The notes under the pieces: generated by a model | Told to the model about the DNA's origin: nothing | The model's input: the letters and a program-made list of their open reading frames with translations, nothing else | Database searches by the model: none | Shown: in pieces, positions 42,606-51,599 of the stretch | How the letters are laid out: the number at the start of each line of letters is the position of its first letter | How positions within the stretch are numbered: position 1 is the stretch's first letter | Source: Mesorhizobium loti | GTDB lineage: Bacteria; Pseudomonadota; Alphaproteobacteria; Rhizobiales; Rhizobiaceae | Direction: 5' to 3' | DNA length: 64,000 bases | NCBI RefSeq assembly: GCF_003148495.1 | Contig: NZ_QGGH01000005.1 | Coordinates: forward strand, 1 to 64,000 | Position numbers and translations under genes: made by a program

Positions 42606-43561
42606 GCGGCAGACCAGCGCCCATGACCGACTACAAAATCCTCATCGACGCCGAAACCTGGGCCTTCATCGAGCGGACCAACTCCTATTATCCACCCGAC
42701 ACGATCGACTACACGATCGCGCAGCAGCGCGAGATCTACGATCGCATGTGCCGCGAGTTCTTTGCCGGCTACCCCGAGGGCGTTGCGGTCGAAACCTCCG
42801 CCATTGCAACGCCCACGCACGACATCCCGATCCGAACCTACCGAAGCGCGCGCCAGGTAGCCGTGACGGTGCTGTATTTCCATGGCGGTGGCTACATCCT
42901 CGGCGGCTTGGACAGCCACGACGATGTCTGTGCAGAGCTGTGCGCCAGCACCGGCTATGAGGTGGTCTCGGTCGACTACCGGTTGGCGCCGGAGCACCTG
43001 CATCCGGCCGCCTTCGACGATGTGATGAGCGCCTTCGAATGGGCCGCGGCCAACCGCCCGCACCCTATCGTGCTTTGTGGCGACAGCGCCGGCGGCAATC
43101 TGGCCGCTGCCGTCAGCCACGCGACACGCGGCTGGGCCAAAAGGCCGATCGGCCAGGTGCTGATCTATCCCGGCCTGGGCGGCGATCGGTCGAAGGGATC
43201 CTACGTGATCCACGCCGAAGCGCCGATGCTAACCATGCGCGATCTCGAATTCTACAAGCATATCCGTACCGGCGGGCAGGACCGCAGCGGCGACGCGACG
43301 CTGGCCCCGCTCGCCGACACCGACTTCGCCAACTTGCCGCCGACAGTACTGATCACCGCGCAATGCGATCCGCTGTCGTCGGATGGCGAGGCCTATCGCG
43401 ACCGCATCATCGCGGCAGGTGGCCGCGCCACCTGGTTCGAGGAACCGGGATTGGTGCACGGCTATCTCAGGGCCCGGCACACGGTCGGCCGAGCCCGCGT
43501 AAGCTTCACCCGGATCACTGAGGCGGTAGTCGCCCTTGGGCAGGGCGCCTGGCGCTGGTGA
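42602..43561 (+). CDS. Alpha/beta-hydrolase, HSL-type esterase
   Basis: A 319-residue esterase. Oxyanion motif FHGGGYILGG (HGGG at 94-97), nucleophile S162 in GDSAGGN, then D in AQCDPL and H in GLVHGYL. ATG at 42602 overlaps the CaiD stop (ATGA), so it is the last gene of the operon. Possible role: hydrolysis of acylcarnitine, as HocS does in Pseudomonas, or of betainyl-CoA, for which no thioesterase gene is seen here. Both are inference. Confidence 0.82.
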   Translation: MSGRPAPMTDYKILIDAETWAFIERTNSYYPPDTIDYTIAQQREIYDRMCREFFAGYPEGVAVETSAIATPTHDIPIRTYRSARQVAVTVLYFHGGGYILGGLDSHDDVCAELCASTGYEVVSVDYRLAPEHLHPAAFDDVMSAFEWAAANRPHPIVLCGDSAGGNLAAAVSHATRGWAKRPIGQVLIYPGLGGDRSKGSYVIHAEAPMLTMRDLEFYKHIRTGGQDRSGDATLAPLADTDFANLPPTVLITAQCDPLSSDGEAYRDRIIAAGGRATWFEEPGLVHGYLRARHTVGRARVSFTRITEAVVALGQGAWRW

Positions 43562-43686
43562 GCGATTTTCCCATCCTGTGAGTGAGACGACTACGCAGAC
43601 ATGATCGGATGCGGCCGGCGTAATGCAGGCGCAATGCTGGCGGTGCAGACCACCATGGGTTCGACCGACAGCAGGAAATCGCAGAC

Positions 43687-44142
43687 ATGATAAGGTTCGG
43701 AAGCGCGTTGGCGCTCATCATTTGCGCCGCGACGCTTAGCGCATGCGTCGACACGGAGGATTATCGCGACCGCCCCTGGCGCGAACACCACTGGCGGGAT
43801 CGCGACCACCGACCCGACAGACCGTGGAGGCCGGACAGGCCGTGGCGCCCCGACAGGCCCGATCGTCCCGACAGACCGGATCGGCCTGATAGACCGGACC
43901 GACCATGGCGCCCCGATTGCGTCGGCGGACCGGCAGTTGATTGTGCACCCCGGCCGGATCGGCCCGATAGGCCCGATAGGCCGGACCGCCCAGGCCGTCC
44001 CGATTGCGTCAACGGACCAGCAATTGATTGTGCGCCCCGGCCGGACGTACAACCCGGCGGACCGGACTGCGCTGATGGTCCTGCGACGAGGCCGTCGCCT
44101 GACTGTATCGAGCCGCGCCGACGGCATCGGCAGTATCCCTGA
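43687..44142 (+). CDS. Lipoprotein with RPD/RPW repeats
   Basis: A 151-residue protein. A signal peptide with lipobox LSAC (lipid cysteine about residue 20) is followed by low-complexity tandem repeats of RPD and RPWRPD (about 35-110), interrupted by GGPAVDCAPRPD and a second copy NGPAIDCAPRPD that hold cysteines. Predicted anchored to a membrane and very basic. No relative recognised. The triplet repeat at DNA level is prone to length change. Confidence 0.65.
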   Translation: MIRFGSALALIICAATLSACVDTEDYRDRPWREHHWRDRDHRPDRPWRPDRPWRPDRPDRPDRPDRPDRPDRPWRPDCVGGPAVDCAPRPDRPDRPDRPDRPGRPDCVNGPAIDCAPRPDVQPGGPDCADGPATRPSPDCIEPRRRHRQYP

Positions 44143-44319
44143 TCGGGCGGGGCATATGCGGCCTTTATAAATCAGGCCAAAACCTGCTCTCGAATTCCTA
44201 TGCAGCCAGCGACTATGTAGTTCCGGGCCGCCGCCTGATTGGCGGCCGGAACGACGAACTGGCTTCAGACGAACATGAAATCACATTCAGTCTGGCTGAC
44301 CTCCCGGGTTAGCCGCAGG

Positions 44320-44601
44320 ATGCCGACGGAGTATTTCGTCCTGGCAAACCTCAGGGAACAGGGCGCGATCATCGGCCGGCTCGCTGGCCATCCGATCGCC
44401 GAGACGGTCGTCGATGCGAGTGGGCTGCAATACCATTTTGTCGGCGTTGCACCGCGCGACCGCAGCGGACGCTTTGACGTCGAGGCGCTGCGGACCGGCG
44501 AATGGATTGTCCAGCCTGGACTGGTCTATGCCGTTGACGGCAAAGCGACTTCCGTCCCGTCAAAGCCGCCACGGCGCGGACGTAGCCAGCACCGCGTTTG
44601 A
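44320..44601 (+). CDS. 93-residue hypothetical protein
   Basis: MPTEYFVLANLREQG..., with two short beta-like parts (YHFVGVAPRD; GEWIVQPGLVYAVDGK) and a basic end. Starts at 44275 and 44239 are possible. It converges on and overlaps the DapA-family gene by 42 bases. No function recognised. Confidence 0.5.
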   Translation: MPTEYFVLANLREQGAIIGRLAGHPIAETVVDASGLQYHFVGVAPRDRSGRFDVEALRTGEWIVQPGLVYAVDGKATSVPSKPPRRGRSQHRV

Positions 44602-45510
44602 TTGCGCGACATCGGGGCTCCCGCTCAGGGCCAGCATCGCCTCCCGTATAGCTGTTTCGGTTTCCGGGCGAACAGCCGTCATCGGCAATCGGACGTCCGG
44701 GGTCAGCCCCAGCGCCAGACTCAAGGCATATTTGACCGGAACCGGATTGCTCTCCAGTTCGAGCGCCGCGATCAGCGGCCGCAAGCGGTGATGGATGGCG
44801 CGGGCGGTGTGGTGATCGCCTTGCTGGCACGCATCATGCATCTCGACGCACAGTCGCGGCGCGACGTTGGAGACCACGGAGATGGTTCCACGCCCGCCCA
44901 TCGTGTTGAAGCCGAACGACGTTGCGTCGTGGCCAGACAGACAGATGAAACGGCGCCTCAGCACAGCGGGAAGCGAGGATAGCCGGCTCACATCGCCCGT
45001 AGCATCCTTGATGCCGACGATGGTTGGAATCTGCGCCAGGCGCTCGATCGTCTCCAGCGACAGGTCGACGCCGGTTCGTGCCGGCGCGTTGTACACGATG
45101 ATCGGCAAGCTGATCTTGCGGGCGACCGCTTCGAAATGGCGAAAAATGCCTTCCTGGCTCGGCCTGTTATAGTAAGGCATCACGATCAGGGCGGCGTCGG
45201 CGCCGAAAGCTTCGGCGGCTGTCGAAAAGGCAATCGTCGTCTCGGTGCTGTTGGTGCCGGTGCCGGCGATGATCGGGACCCTGCCGCCGGCAATTTTCAC
45301 GCAGAGCGCGATGATGTCGAGGCGCTCCTCCCACGACAAGGTCGGGGCTTCACCGGTGGTGCCGCACGGGACCAGCCCGTTGATCCCTTGTTCGATCTGC
45401 CAGCGCAAGAGCGTGGTCAGTTGCTTCAGATCGACCTCGCCGTCGGTGAACGGCGTTACCAGCGCGGTCATCGCACCGGTCAGGCGCAGTCGTGCTTGTT
45501 CTGACGTCAT
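44560..45510 (-). CDS. dapA: DapA-family class I aldolase/lyase
   Basis: A 316-residue dihydrodipicolinate synthase family protein. GTTGEAPTLSWEER (about 45-58) binds the ketoacid, YNAPARTGVDL has the catalytic tyrosine and VGIKDATGD holds the Schiff-base lysine. It joins pyruvate to an aldehyde, in lysine synthesis or in sugar-acid catabolism; rhizobia have several copies, so the true dapA may be elsewhere. ATG at 45510 follows AGGAGAA; the longer frame to 45858 has no homology. Confidence 0.82.
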   Translation of the reverse strand: MTSEQARLRLTGAMTALVTPFTDGEVDLKQLTTLLRWQIEQGINGLVPCGTTGEAPTLSWEERLDIIALCVKIAGGRVPIIAGTGTNSTETTIAFSTAAEAFGADAALIVMPYYNRPSQEGIFRHFEAVARKISLPIIVYNAPARTGVDLSLETIERLAQIPTIVGIKDATGDVSRLSSLPAVLRRRFICLSGHDATSFGFNTMGGRGTISVVSNVAPRLCVEMHDACQQGDHHTARAIHHRLRPLIAALELESNPVPVKYALSLALGLTPDVRLPMTAVRPETETAIREAMLALSGSPDVAQSNAVLATSAPWRL

Positions 45511-45910
45511 GGGATTCTCCTGGGTGATTTTTTGGATGCGCTGCCTGTTCGAGATGCGAGGAAAGCAGGGCCGACAGCAGCGCGGCAGCCAGATCAGTGT
45601 GATCCGCGTCGAATTTGTCGGGCCTGGCCGGCGCCTCCGCATGCGTGGCTTGAAGGCTGCAAAGCCAACGCTCGCCGATCCTGCTGATGGCGGACACCGA
45701 ACGCTCCGGCTTCGACGCGGCGACGAGCAAGAGGACGGCGTCGAGCGTGGCGCCGGCCTCGACCAACTGGGCAAACCGGCGGCCATGTCGGGATGATCTG
45801 TCGAGCGACAGGCCGCGTGCGGCTTCCCACAGCTGGTGTTCGAGCAATCTGCCGACATGCAGGAGACGATCGAGCAATCCGGTCAGGTCGGCAGCGTTGG
45901 AATTGTCCAT
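45350..45910 (-). CDS. Hypothetical protein overlapping the dapA start
   Basis: A 186-residue open frame. The first 130 residues look like a real helical protein (LLDRLLHVGRLLEHQLWEAA; LVEAGATLDAVLLLVAASK; TDLAAALLSALLSSHLEQ). The last 55 run through the start of dapA in another frame and are low in structure. Either the true C-terminus overlaps dapA by 161 bases or a frameshift has removed a nearer stop. No family recognised. Confidence 0.45.
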   Translation of the reverse strand: MDNSNAADLTGLLDRLLHVGRLLEHQLWEAARGLSLDRSSRHGRRFAQLVEAGATLDAVLLLVAASKPERSVSAISRIGERWLCSLQATHAEAPARPDKFDADHTDLAAALLSALLSSHLEQAAHPKNHPGESHDVRTSTTAPDRCDDRAGNAVHRRRGRSEATDHALALADRTRDQRAGPVRHHR

Positions 45911-45946
45911 GGCAGATCGTTCCGATGAGGACGGAACCGGGCGCGA

Positions 45947-46168
45947 TCAGTTGAACAGGGAAAGTCGGACGCTCGCCGGTGCGAAGCGTATCGCGCCGAC
46001 CCTGTGACCGCTTTCCATCGTGGCGAAACGTACCGCGGAACTCCTGTCGGCGAAAACGCCGCCGGTCTGGCCTTCTTCGTCGCGCGCGATCCAGTGGCCT
46101 TCGCCATCGCGTCCGACGACGAAGCGGTGAAGGGTCTCTCCGTCAGGGGAAATATGAGAGGTTTGCAT
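45947..46168 (-). CDS. 73-residue hypothetical protein
   Basis: MQTSHISPDGETLHRFVVGRD..., with a beta-rich core and a second part (FADRSSAVRFATMES) ahead of the end VRLSLFN. I start at 46168 because AGGAG is 6 bases upstream; the ATG at 46174 is too close to it. It shares a layout with the small membrane protein just upstream. Confidence 0.6.
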   Translation of the reverse strand: MQTSHISPDGETLHRFVVGRDGEGHWIARDEEGQTGGVFADRSSAVRFATMESGHRVGAIRFAPASVRLSLFN

Positions 46169-46188
46169 CGTCATCTCCTGCCTTGCTA

Positions 46189-46383
46189 TCAGGAAAGCTG
46201 AGCAGCGATCGCGGCGGCGGCCAGCAAGGCGCCGACGACCAGCAGCCACCACGTGGCTGTAAATGGCGCGAGCAAGCCGACCGGCCGGCGGCGATTGCTG
46301 TTGGCCGCCAGCCGCGCCTGTTCGAGCTGCGACTTCGGCAACGGACGATGGGTGGGCAGATAGAGCCCGTCTGAGAGGAACAT
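46189..46383 (-). CDS. 64-residue single-pass membrane protein
   Basis: A soluble basic N-terminus (SQLEQARLAANSNRRRP) and one C-terminal membrane helix (TWWLLVVGALLAAAAIAAQL). ATG at 46383 follows GGAAG. Function unknown. The next small gene starts 20 bases after its stop. Confidence 0.6.
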   Translation of the reverse strand: MFLSDGLYLPTHRPLPKSQLEQARLAANSNRRRPVGLLAPFTATWWLLVVGALLAAAAIAAQLS

Positions 46384-46582
46384 CGGAGACTTCCTTCTTT
46401 CTAACTGTCACCACGAGGTGATGACTGCCTGCAGCGGCTCAGGACCGGCTGCACCCAGAAAGATAAAAGCATCCGCATTTGTATTCGAGGCAGGCCAAAA
46501 CTGAAAAATATAAAAAAGTCATATGTTTATCGCCTGGGCGTATGTGGGACCCAGGCCGGAATTCAGACCGCGAGGGCGCCGT

Positions 46583-48241
46583 TCACGCCACCGAGGCAGC
46601 AGCCGCCCGACCGGCGCTGCGGCCGGAAAAGATGCAGCCGCCGAGGAAGGTGCCTTCCAGCGCCGCATAGCCGTGCACGCCGCCGCCGCCGAAACCGGCG
46701 GCTTCGCCGACGGCATAGAGCCCCGCGACCGGCTGGCCGTCGGCACCCAGCACGCGGCTGTCGAGATCGGTCTGCAGGCCGCCCAATGTCTTGCGGGTCA
46801 GGATGTTGAGGCGCACCGCGATCAACGGGCCATTTGCCGGGTCAAGCATCTTGTGCGGCTTGGCCGTGCGGATCAGCCGGTCGCCGAGATAGGCGCGCGC
46901 ACCGCGCAGGGCGGTGACCTGCATGTCCTTGGAGAACGGGTTGTCGAGCTGCCGGTCGCGGGCGCGAATTTCGCGCTCGACCTCAGCCAGCTCAAGCAAC
47001 GGCTCACCGCCGGCCAGTGCGTTCATGCGCGCGACCAGGGTCGACAGGTCGGCCTCGACGATGAAATCCTCGCCCTTCTCCATGAACGCCTTGACCGGAC
47101 CCGGAATGCCTGACGTGGCGCGGCCGAGCACCTGGCGCCAGCTCTTGCCCGTCAGATCGGGGTTCTGCTCGGAGCCCGACAGCGCGAACTCCTTCTGGAT
47201 GATCTTTTTGGTCAGGATGAACCAGGAATAGTCGAAGCCGGTGCTTATGATGTGGCTGAGCGTGCCGAGCGTGTCGAAGCCGGGATAGAGCGGCACCGGC
47301 AGGCGCTTGCCGCGTGCATCGAGCCACAGCGATGACGGACCGGGCAGGATGCGGATGGCATGGTCGGTCCAGATCGGCGCCCAGTTCTTGATGCCTTCGA
47401 CATAGTGCCACATGCGGTCGCGGTTGATGATCGAGCCGCCGGCCTGTTCCGTGATCGCCAGCATGCGGCCGTCGACATGGTCGGGAACACCGGTGATCAT
47501 GCGCTTCGGCGCCGCGCCCAACCGCTGCGGCCAATTCTCCCGCACCAGTTGATGGTTGGCGCCGATGCCGCCGGAGGCGACGATCACCGCTTGCGCGTGA
47601 AGCTCGAAATCGCCTGATACTTCGCGCGCGCTCTTGTGGCCGCGCTCGACAGTGCTCGGCTGCAGGATATCGCCACGCACGCCGGTTACAACAGCGCCCG
47701 TCCGGGTCAATTCATTGACGCGGTGGCGGAATTTGAAGCTGATCAATCCACGCTTCTGAGCCTCGCGCACGCGCAGGACAAAAGGTTCGAGCACGCCGGG
47801 GCCGGTTCCCCAGGTGATGTGGAAGCGCGGCACCGAATTGCCGTGGCCGATAGCGTTGCCGCCGCCACGCTCGGCCCAGCCGACGACAGGAAAGAATTTC
47901 AGGCCGCGCTGCAGGAGCCATGAGCGTTTCTCACCGGCGGCGAAGCCGACATAGGCCTGCGCCCATTTGCGCGGCCAGAAATCCTCCGGCCGATCGAATG
48001 CGGCCGTTCCCATCCAGTCTTCGAGCGCCAGATCATGCGAATCGCGGATGCGCATGCGCCGCTGCTCGGGCGAATCGACAAGGAAAAGGCCGCCGAACGA
48101 CCAGAACGCCTGGCCGCCAAGCGACTGCTCCGGCTCCTGGTCGACGATGATGATTTTCTTGCCCGCCTCGGCAAGCTCGGCGGCAGCAACCAGCCCGGCA
48201 AGGCCGGCGCCGACAATGATCACATCCGCATCGTCAGCCAT
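46583..48241 (-). CDS. FAD-dependent dehydrogenase (KstD/fumarate reductase-like)
   Basis: A 552-residue flavoprotein. VIIVGAGLAGLVAAAELAEAGKK (8-30) binds FAD, GGQAFWSFGG follows, and the C-terminal end has GLYAVGEAAGFGGGGVHGYAALEGTFLGGCIFSGR, the second FAD block of the fumarate reductase/3-ketosteroid dehydrogenase group. Substrate unknown. ATG at 48241 follows GGGAGGA. Encoded 39 bases after the Gfo/Idh gene. Confidence 0.85.
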   Translation of the reverse strand: MADDADVIIVGAGLAGLVAAAELAEAGKKIIIVDQEPEQSLGGQAFWSFGGLFLVDSPEQRRMRIRDSHDLALEDWMGTAAFDRPEDFWPRKWAQAYVGFAAGEKRSWLLQRGLKFFPVVGWAERGGGNAIGHGNSVPRFHITWGTGPGVLEPFVLRVREAQKRGLISFKFRHRVNELTRTGAVVTGVRGDILQPSTVERGHKSAREVSGDFELHAQAVIVASGGIGANHQLVRENWPQRLGAAPKRMITGVPDHVDGRMLAITEQAGGSIINRDRMWHYVEGIKNWAPIWTDHAIRILPGPSSLWLDARGKRLPVPLYPGFDTLGTLSHIISTGFDYSWFILTKKIIQKEFALSGSEQNPDLTGKSWRQVLGRATSGIPGPVKAFMEKGEDFIVEADLSTLVARMNALAGGEPLLELAEVEREIRARDRQLDNPFSKDMQVTALRGARAYLGDRLIRTAKPHKMLDPANGPLIAVRLNILTRKTLGGLQTDLDSRVLGADGQPVAGLYAVGEAAGFGGGGVHGYAALEGTFLGGCIFSGRSAGRAAAASVA

Positions 48242-48280
48242 TTTTCCTCCCAGAATTAGCCGGCTATCTTATTGTAAGGC

Positions 48281-49267
48281 TCAGACGGTCTCCCAGCCGT
48301 CCGTGCCACCGGCGCGGAAGATGGCGTCGATGACTTTCTGGTTGAGCACGGATTCCTCCAGCGTGAAAACACGCTCCTTGCCGCCCTGTGCCACACGCGC
48401 GAAGGTCTCGACCTCCAGCCGGTACTGCTGTGTTCCGGGGAAGCGGAACACTTGCGCCTCGGTGTGGTTCTGGTTGTGCAGTTCGACGCGGTGGTGGTCG
48501 TAGAGCCCTGCGTTGAAGGGCGAGAACACTTCGATGAAACCCTTCTCGCCGTGGAACACCATGACCTGGCGCGCCGCCATCTGCGTCGACAGGTAGAAGG
48601 ACAGTTCGAAGTCGCCGAAATCGGCGCGGATCGAGGAGTAGATGTCGGTGCCGAATTTCTTGTCGCGCTCGATCGTCGCCTGGACGCGCAGCGGCTCCTT
48701 GCCGGTGGAAAAGCGCGTCGACACGGTCGGGTAGACGCCGATGTCGGGCAGCGCGCCGCCGCCGAGGTCGAGCTGGTTGCGCATGTTGTTGGGATCGACA
48801 TTGTAATAGGAGAAGGCGCCCTGCACATGGCGCAGCCGGCCGATGGCACCACTGGCGATGAGATCGCGCACCTTGATCCATTGCGGGTGGTAGATGACCA
48901 TGAAGGCTTCGCAGACCAGCACCTTTTTGGCATCGCGCAGCTTGATCAGCGGGAGAATGTCCTTGGCGTCGAGCGCCAGCGGCTTTTCGACCAGCACATG
49001 CTTGCCGGCTTCGATGGCCTTGGCCGCCCATTCGACATGCTGCGAAGTCGGCAGCGGGATGTAGACGCCGTCGACCTCGTTGGAGGCAAGCAGTTCCTCA
49101 TAGGAGCCGAAGGCATGGCGTGCACCGAAGCGCTCGGCAAGCGCCTTGGCCTTCGACAGGTCGCGGCTGGCGATCGCCGACAGCACGCCGTTCTCCGCCT
49201 CGACCATCGCCGGCAACAAATGCTCGCGGCCGATCTTGGCCGTCGACAACACACCCCATCGGAACAT
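48281..49267 (-). CDS. Gfo/Idh/MocA-family oxidoreductase
   Basis: A 328-residue NAD(P)-dependent dehydrogenase. The N-terminal Rossmann part reads WGVLSTAKIGREHLLPAM, EKPLALD carries the catalytic lysine of this family, and the C-terminal domain has the open beta-sheet (FGDFELSFYLS). It probably oxidises a sugar or inositol derivative. Start ATG at 49267 follows GGAG. In one operon with the FAD dehydrogenase. Confidence 0.88.
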   Translation of the reverse strand: MFRWGVLSTAKIGREHLLPAMVEAENGVLSAIASRDLSKAKALAERFGARHAFGSYEELLASNEVDGVYIPLPTSQHVEWAAKAIEAGKHVLVEKPLALDAKDILPLIKLRDAKKVLVCEAFMVIYHPQWIKVRDLIASGAIGRLRHVQGAFSYYNVDPNNMRNQLDLGGGALPDIGVYPTVSTRFSTGKEPLRVQATIERDKKFGTDIYSSIRADFGDFELSFYLSTQMAARQVMVFHGEKGFIEVFSPFNAGLYDHHRVELHNQNHTEAQVFRFPGTQQYRLEVETFARVAQGGKERVFTLEESVLNQKVIDAIFRAGGTDGWETV

Positions 49268-49335
49268 CAGGCTTCTCCATCGCGATTACAGGCGATGAGG
49301 TTTGCCCGAAAACAGGAGAAAAGCCAATGACAAGG

Positions 49336-49911
49336 TCAGCCGCGTTTGCCCATCAGCGTCATGTCGAAGTCGACGATGTTCGAATAGATCGGCGTGCCGA
49401 CATCCATGCCGTAGCGTGACCTGAGCACCTTGCCGGTGACATGGAATTTTATCGTGCCGGCCTTGAGACCGCCAAGCTCGGCCGTGAATTTTTCAGGGAA
49501 CGTCTTGCCGCGCGCCGTCAGCCGGCCGGTGACAAGGGCCGTGGTGTCGCTGGTTCGGGTCACGCTGGTCGAGCGGAACTGGATTTCCGGGCTGTTGGCA
49601 GCATCGAACACCGCGTCGGAGCGCAGGAAGGCATCGATGCGGCCCTGGCCGGTGCCGACGCTTTCGGGAAAGATGGTGAAATTAACCTGCGAGCGCCCGA
49701 CATCGCTGTTGTCGATACGGATCGAGCCCTTGAAGCGGGCGAACGCGCCATTGAGGCCGCCGCCGCCGACCTTGCCGATGGAAAAGCGGATGCTGGAGCT
49801 GGCCGGGCTGATCGAATAGCTGCCGGCGGCGTCACCAAGCGCGACGGCCGCTGAGACAGGCATGGCAAGGCAAGCGGCGACCGCCGCAAATCCGAGGATG
49901 CGCGTGTACAT
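49336..49911 (-). CDS. YceI-family periplasmic protein
   Basis: A 191-residue YceI lipocalin-like protein with a signal peptide (1-25, ending VSAAVA). The mature part starts YSISPASSSIRFSIGKVG and has the family blocks DAANSPEIQFRSTSV and FTAELGG. Members bind polyisoprenoid lipids. It lies next to cytochrome b561, a pair seen often. ATG at 49911 with AAGGAA upstream. Confidence 0.87.
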   Translation of the reverse strand: MYTRILGFAAVAACLAMPVSAAVALGDAAGSYSISPASSSIRFSIGKVGGGGLNGAFARFKGSIRIDNSDVGRSQVNFTIFPESVGTGQGRIDAFLRSDAVFDAANSPEIQFRSTSVTRTSDTTALVTGRLTARGKTFPEKFTAELGGLKAGTIKFHVTGKVLRSRYGMDVGTPIYSNIVDFDMTLMGKRG

Positions 49912-49982
49912 GGGGGTGTTCCTTGTTGGAGGCAGCGCATTTCCTGCGCCCTCACCCCCCACGAACGAATGAACTGCCCGCT

Positions 49983-50555
49983 CTATTCCTGATCTGACGA
50001 AGGCGTGATCATGCGCGTGAGCACGCTATCCCTGAGCTGGAAATGATGCCGCAGTGCCGCCGCGACATGGAGAGCAACCAGGGCGATGCCGGCATAGGCG
50101 AGATACCAATGCGCCGCCGCCCAGAAGCTTTCGGCGCCATCCGATTCGGCCAGCGGCAGGTTCGGCATGATGAACAGATCGAACGGCAGGCTGGGGATCT
50201 CCAGCATCGACACCGACACCAGCGCCCAGCCGGACAGCGGCAAGGCAAGCTGGAACGCGTAGAGCGCAAAATGGGCCAGTGGTGCGGCCCGACGCTCCAG
50301 GGTTTCGACCGAGCGCGGCAGCGGCGGCCATACATTGCCGAGGCGCCAGGCGATGCGCAGCACCACCAGCCCGAGCAGCAGAAAACCGAAGGATTTGTGC
50401 AGCTGGATCAGCTCGAAGGCGGTGCGCTGGCTGGTCAGCCGTACCATGACTAAGCCGAGCGCGAACTGGCCGATGAAGATCAGCGCAATCAGCCAGTGGA
50501 GGAGGATCGCGCCCCAGCCGTAGCGGGTCGTGCTGTTGGTGATCGATGTTTGCAT
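49983..50555 (-). CDS. Cytochrome b561
   Basis: A 190-residue membrane protein with four helices. YGWGAILLHWLIALIF (13-28), QLHKSFGFLLLGL, LAHFALYAFQLALPLSGW and AAHWYLAYAGIALVALHVAAALRHHF carry the haem-ligand histidines. It shuttles electrons across the inner membrane. ATG at 50555 chosen on homology; no strong ribosome binding site. Upstream of YceI in one direction, likely one transcript. Confidence 0.87.
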   Translation of the reverse strand: MQTSITNSTTRYGWGAILLHWLIALIFIGQFALGLVMVRLTSQRTAFELIQLHKSFGFLLLGLVVLRIAWRLGNVWPPLPRSVETLERRAAPLAHFALYAFQLALPLSGWALVSVSMLEIPSLPFDLFIMPNLPLAESDGAESFWAAAHWYLAYAGIALVALHVAAALRHHFQLRDSVLTRMITPSSDQE

Positions 50556-50612
50556 CGTTGGTGAACGAGCGGGATGCCGGTTTTCTTCCACAAGAGGGAG
50601 GGCGAGCCCACT

Positions 50613-51503
50613 CTACCCGCTCACCTTGAAGAAATCGACGAAGGCCCTGAGCGCCGGCCGCATCTGGCGGCGGCTGGGGTAGTAGACGAAGAACCCGTCG
50701 AAGGACGGGCACCAGTCTTCCAGCACGCGGATCAGCCTGCCGTCGGCCAGTGGTGCGCGGACATAGTCCTCGAAGACGAAGGCGAGCCCGGCGCCGTCGG
50801 CCGCTGCTTGCGCGATCAGATGGTCCTCGTCGAGGATCAGGGGCCCTTGCGCGGAGATTTCGATTTCCTCGCCGCCCTTCGCGAATTCCCAGCGGTAGAG
50901 GATGCCACTGGAGAAGCGAAAGCGGATGCAGCGATGGTCGGCAAGGTCGCGCGGGTGGCGCGGCTTGGGGTTGGCCTCGAAATAGACCGGCGCGCCGACC
51001 ACCGCGCCACGAATGTCCGGCCCTATCCGCACCGCGATCATGTCGCGCTGCAGGCTCTCGCCTAGCCTGACGCCAGCATCGAAGCCGCCTTCCACCACGT
51101 CGGTGAAGCGGTCCTCGATGACGATCTCCAGCACGATGTCGGGATAGGCCCTGGCAAAAGCGCCTAGCCGTGGCGTCAGCACCAGATGCGCCGCCGTGCG
51201 TGGGACGCTGAGCCGCAGATTCCCGGCAGGCCGGTCGCGCGCCTCGACCGCCGTCTCCAGCGCCAGGTCGATTTCCGACAGCGCCGGCCGCAGCCGCTCC
51301 AGCAATTGCGCGCCTTCTTCGGTGGGCGCGACGCTGCGTGTGCTGCGCGACAGGAGGCGAACGCCAAGCCGCGCCTCGAGGCTGGACACCGCATGGCTGA
51401 CCGCCGATGGCGCGATGGCGAGTTCCCTGGCGGCGCCGCGAAAGCTGCCGCATTGGGCGACAGTCGCCAGCACGGCCAGCTGGGAAAGATGGGCTCGATT
51501 CAT
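50613..51503 (-). CDS. LysR-family transcriptional regulator
   Basis: A 296-residue LysR protein: helix-turn-helix GSFRGAARELAIAPSAVSHAVSSLE (about 19-43) and effector domain with GFDAGVRLGE. It is divergent from the aldo/keto reductase gene with a 96-base gap, so it probably controls that gene. Confidence 0.9.
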   Translation of the reverse strand: MNRAHLSQLAVLATVAQCGSFRGAARELAIAPSAVSHAVSSLEARLGVRLLSRSTRSVAPTEEGAQLLERLRPALSEIDLALETAVEARDRPAGNLRLSVPRTAAHLVLTPRLGAFARAYPDIVLEIVIEDRFTDVVEGGFDAGVRLGESLQRDMIAVRIGPDIRGAVVGAPVYFEANPKPRHPRDLADHRCIRFRFSSGILYRWEFAKGGEEIEISAQGPLILDEDHLIAQAAADGAGLAFVFEDYVRAPLADGRLIRVLEDWCPSFDGFFVYYPSRRQMRPALRAFVDFFKVSG

Positions 51504-51599
51504 TGATCTACTTTTTAGAACAGACTGTGCAGATGAGAGATGATTATCGAACACAGTGCAAGGCGCTATTTCCTTTGCATCGCAATAAGGAGACGCGTG

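Noticed and set aside
43790..44045. Short regular repeats that might be a CRISPR array
   Set aside because: The period is 9-18 bases without spacers, and the repeats encode RPD units in frame within a lipoprotein gene.
45511..45858. N-terminal extension of the DapA-family protein by 116 residues
   Set aside because: Arg/Pro/Ser-rich shadow sequence; the ATG at 45510 has a strong AGGAGAA site and matches the family start.
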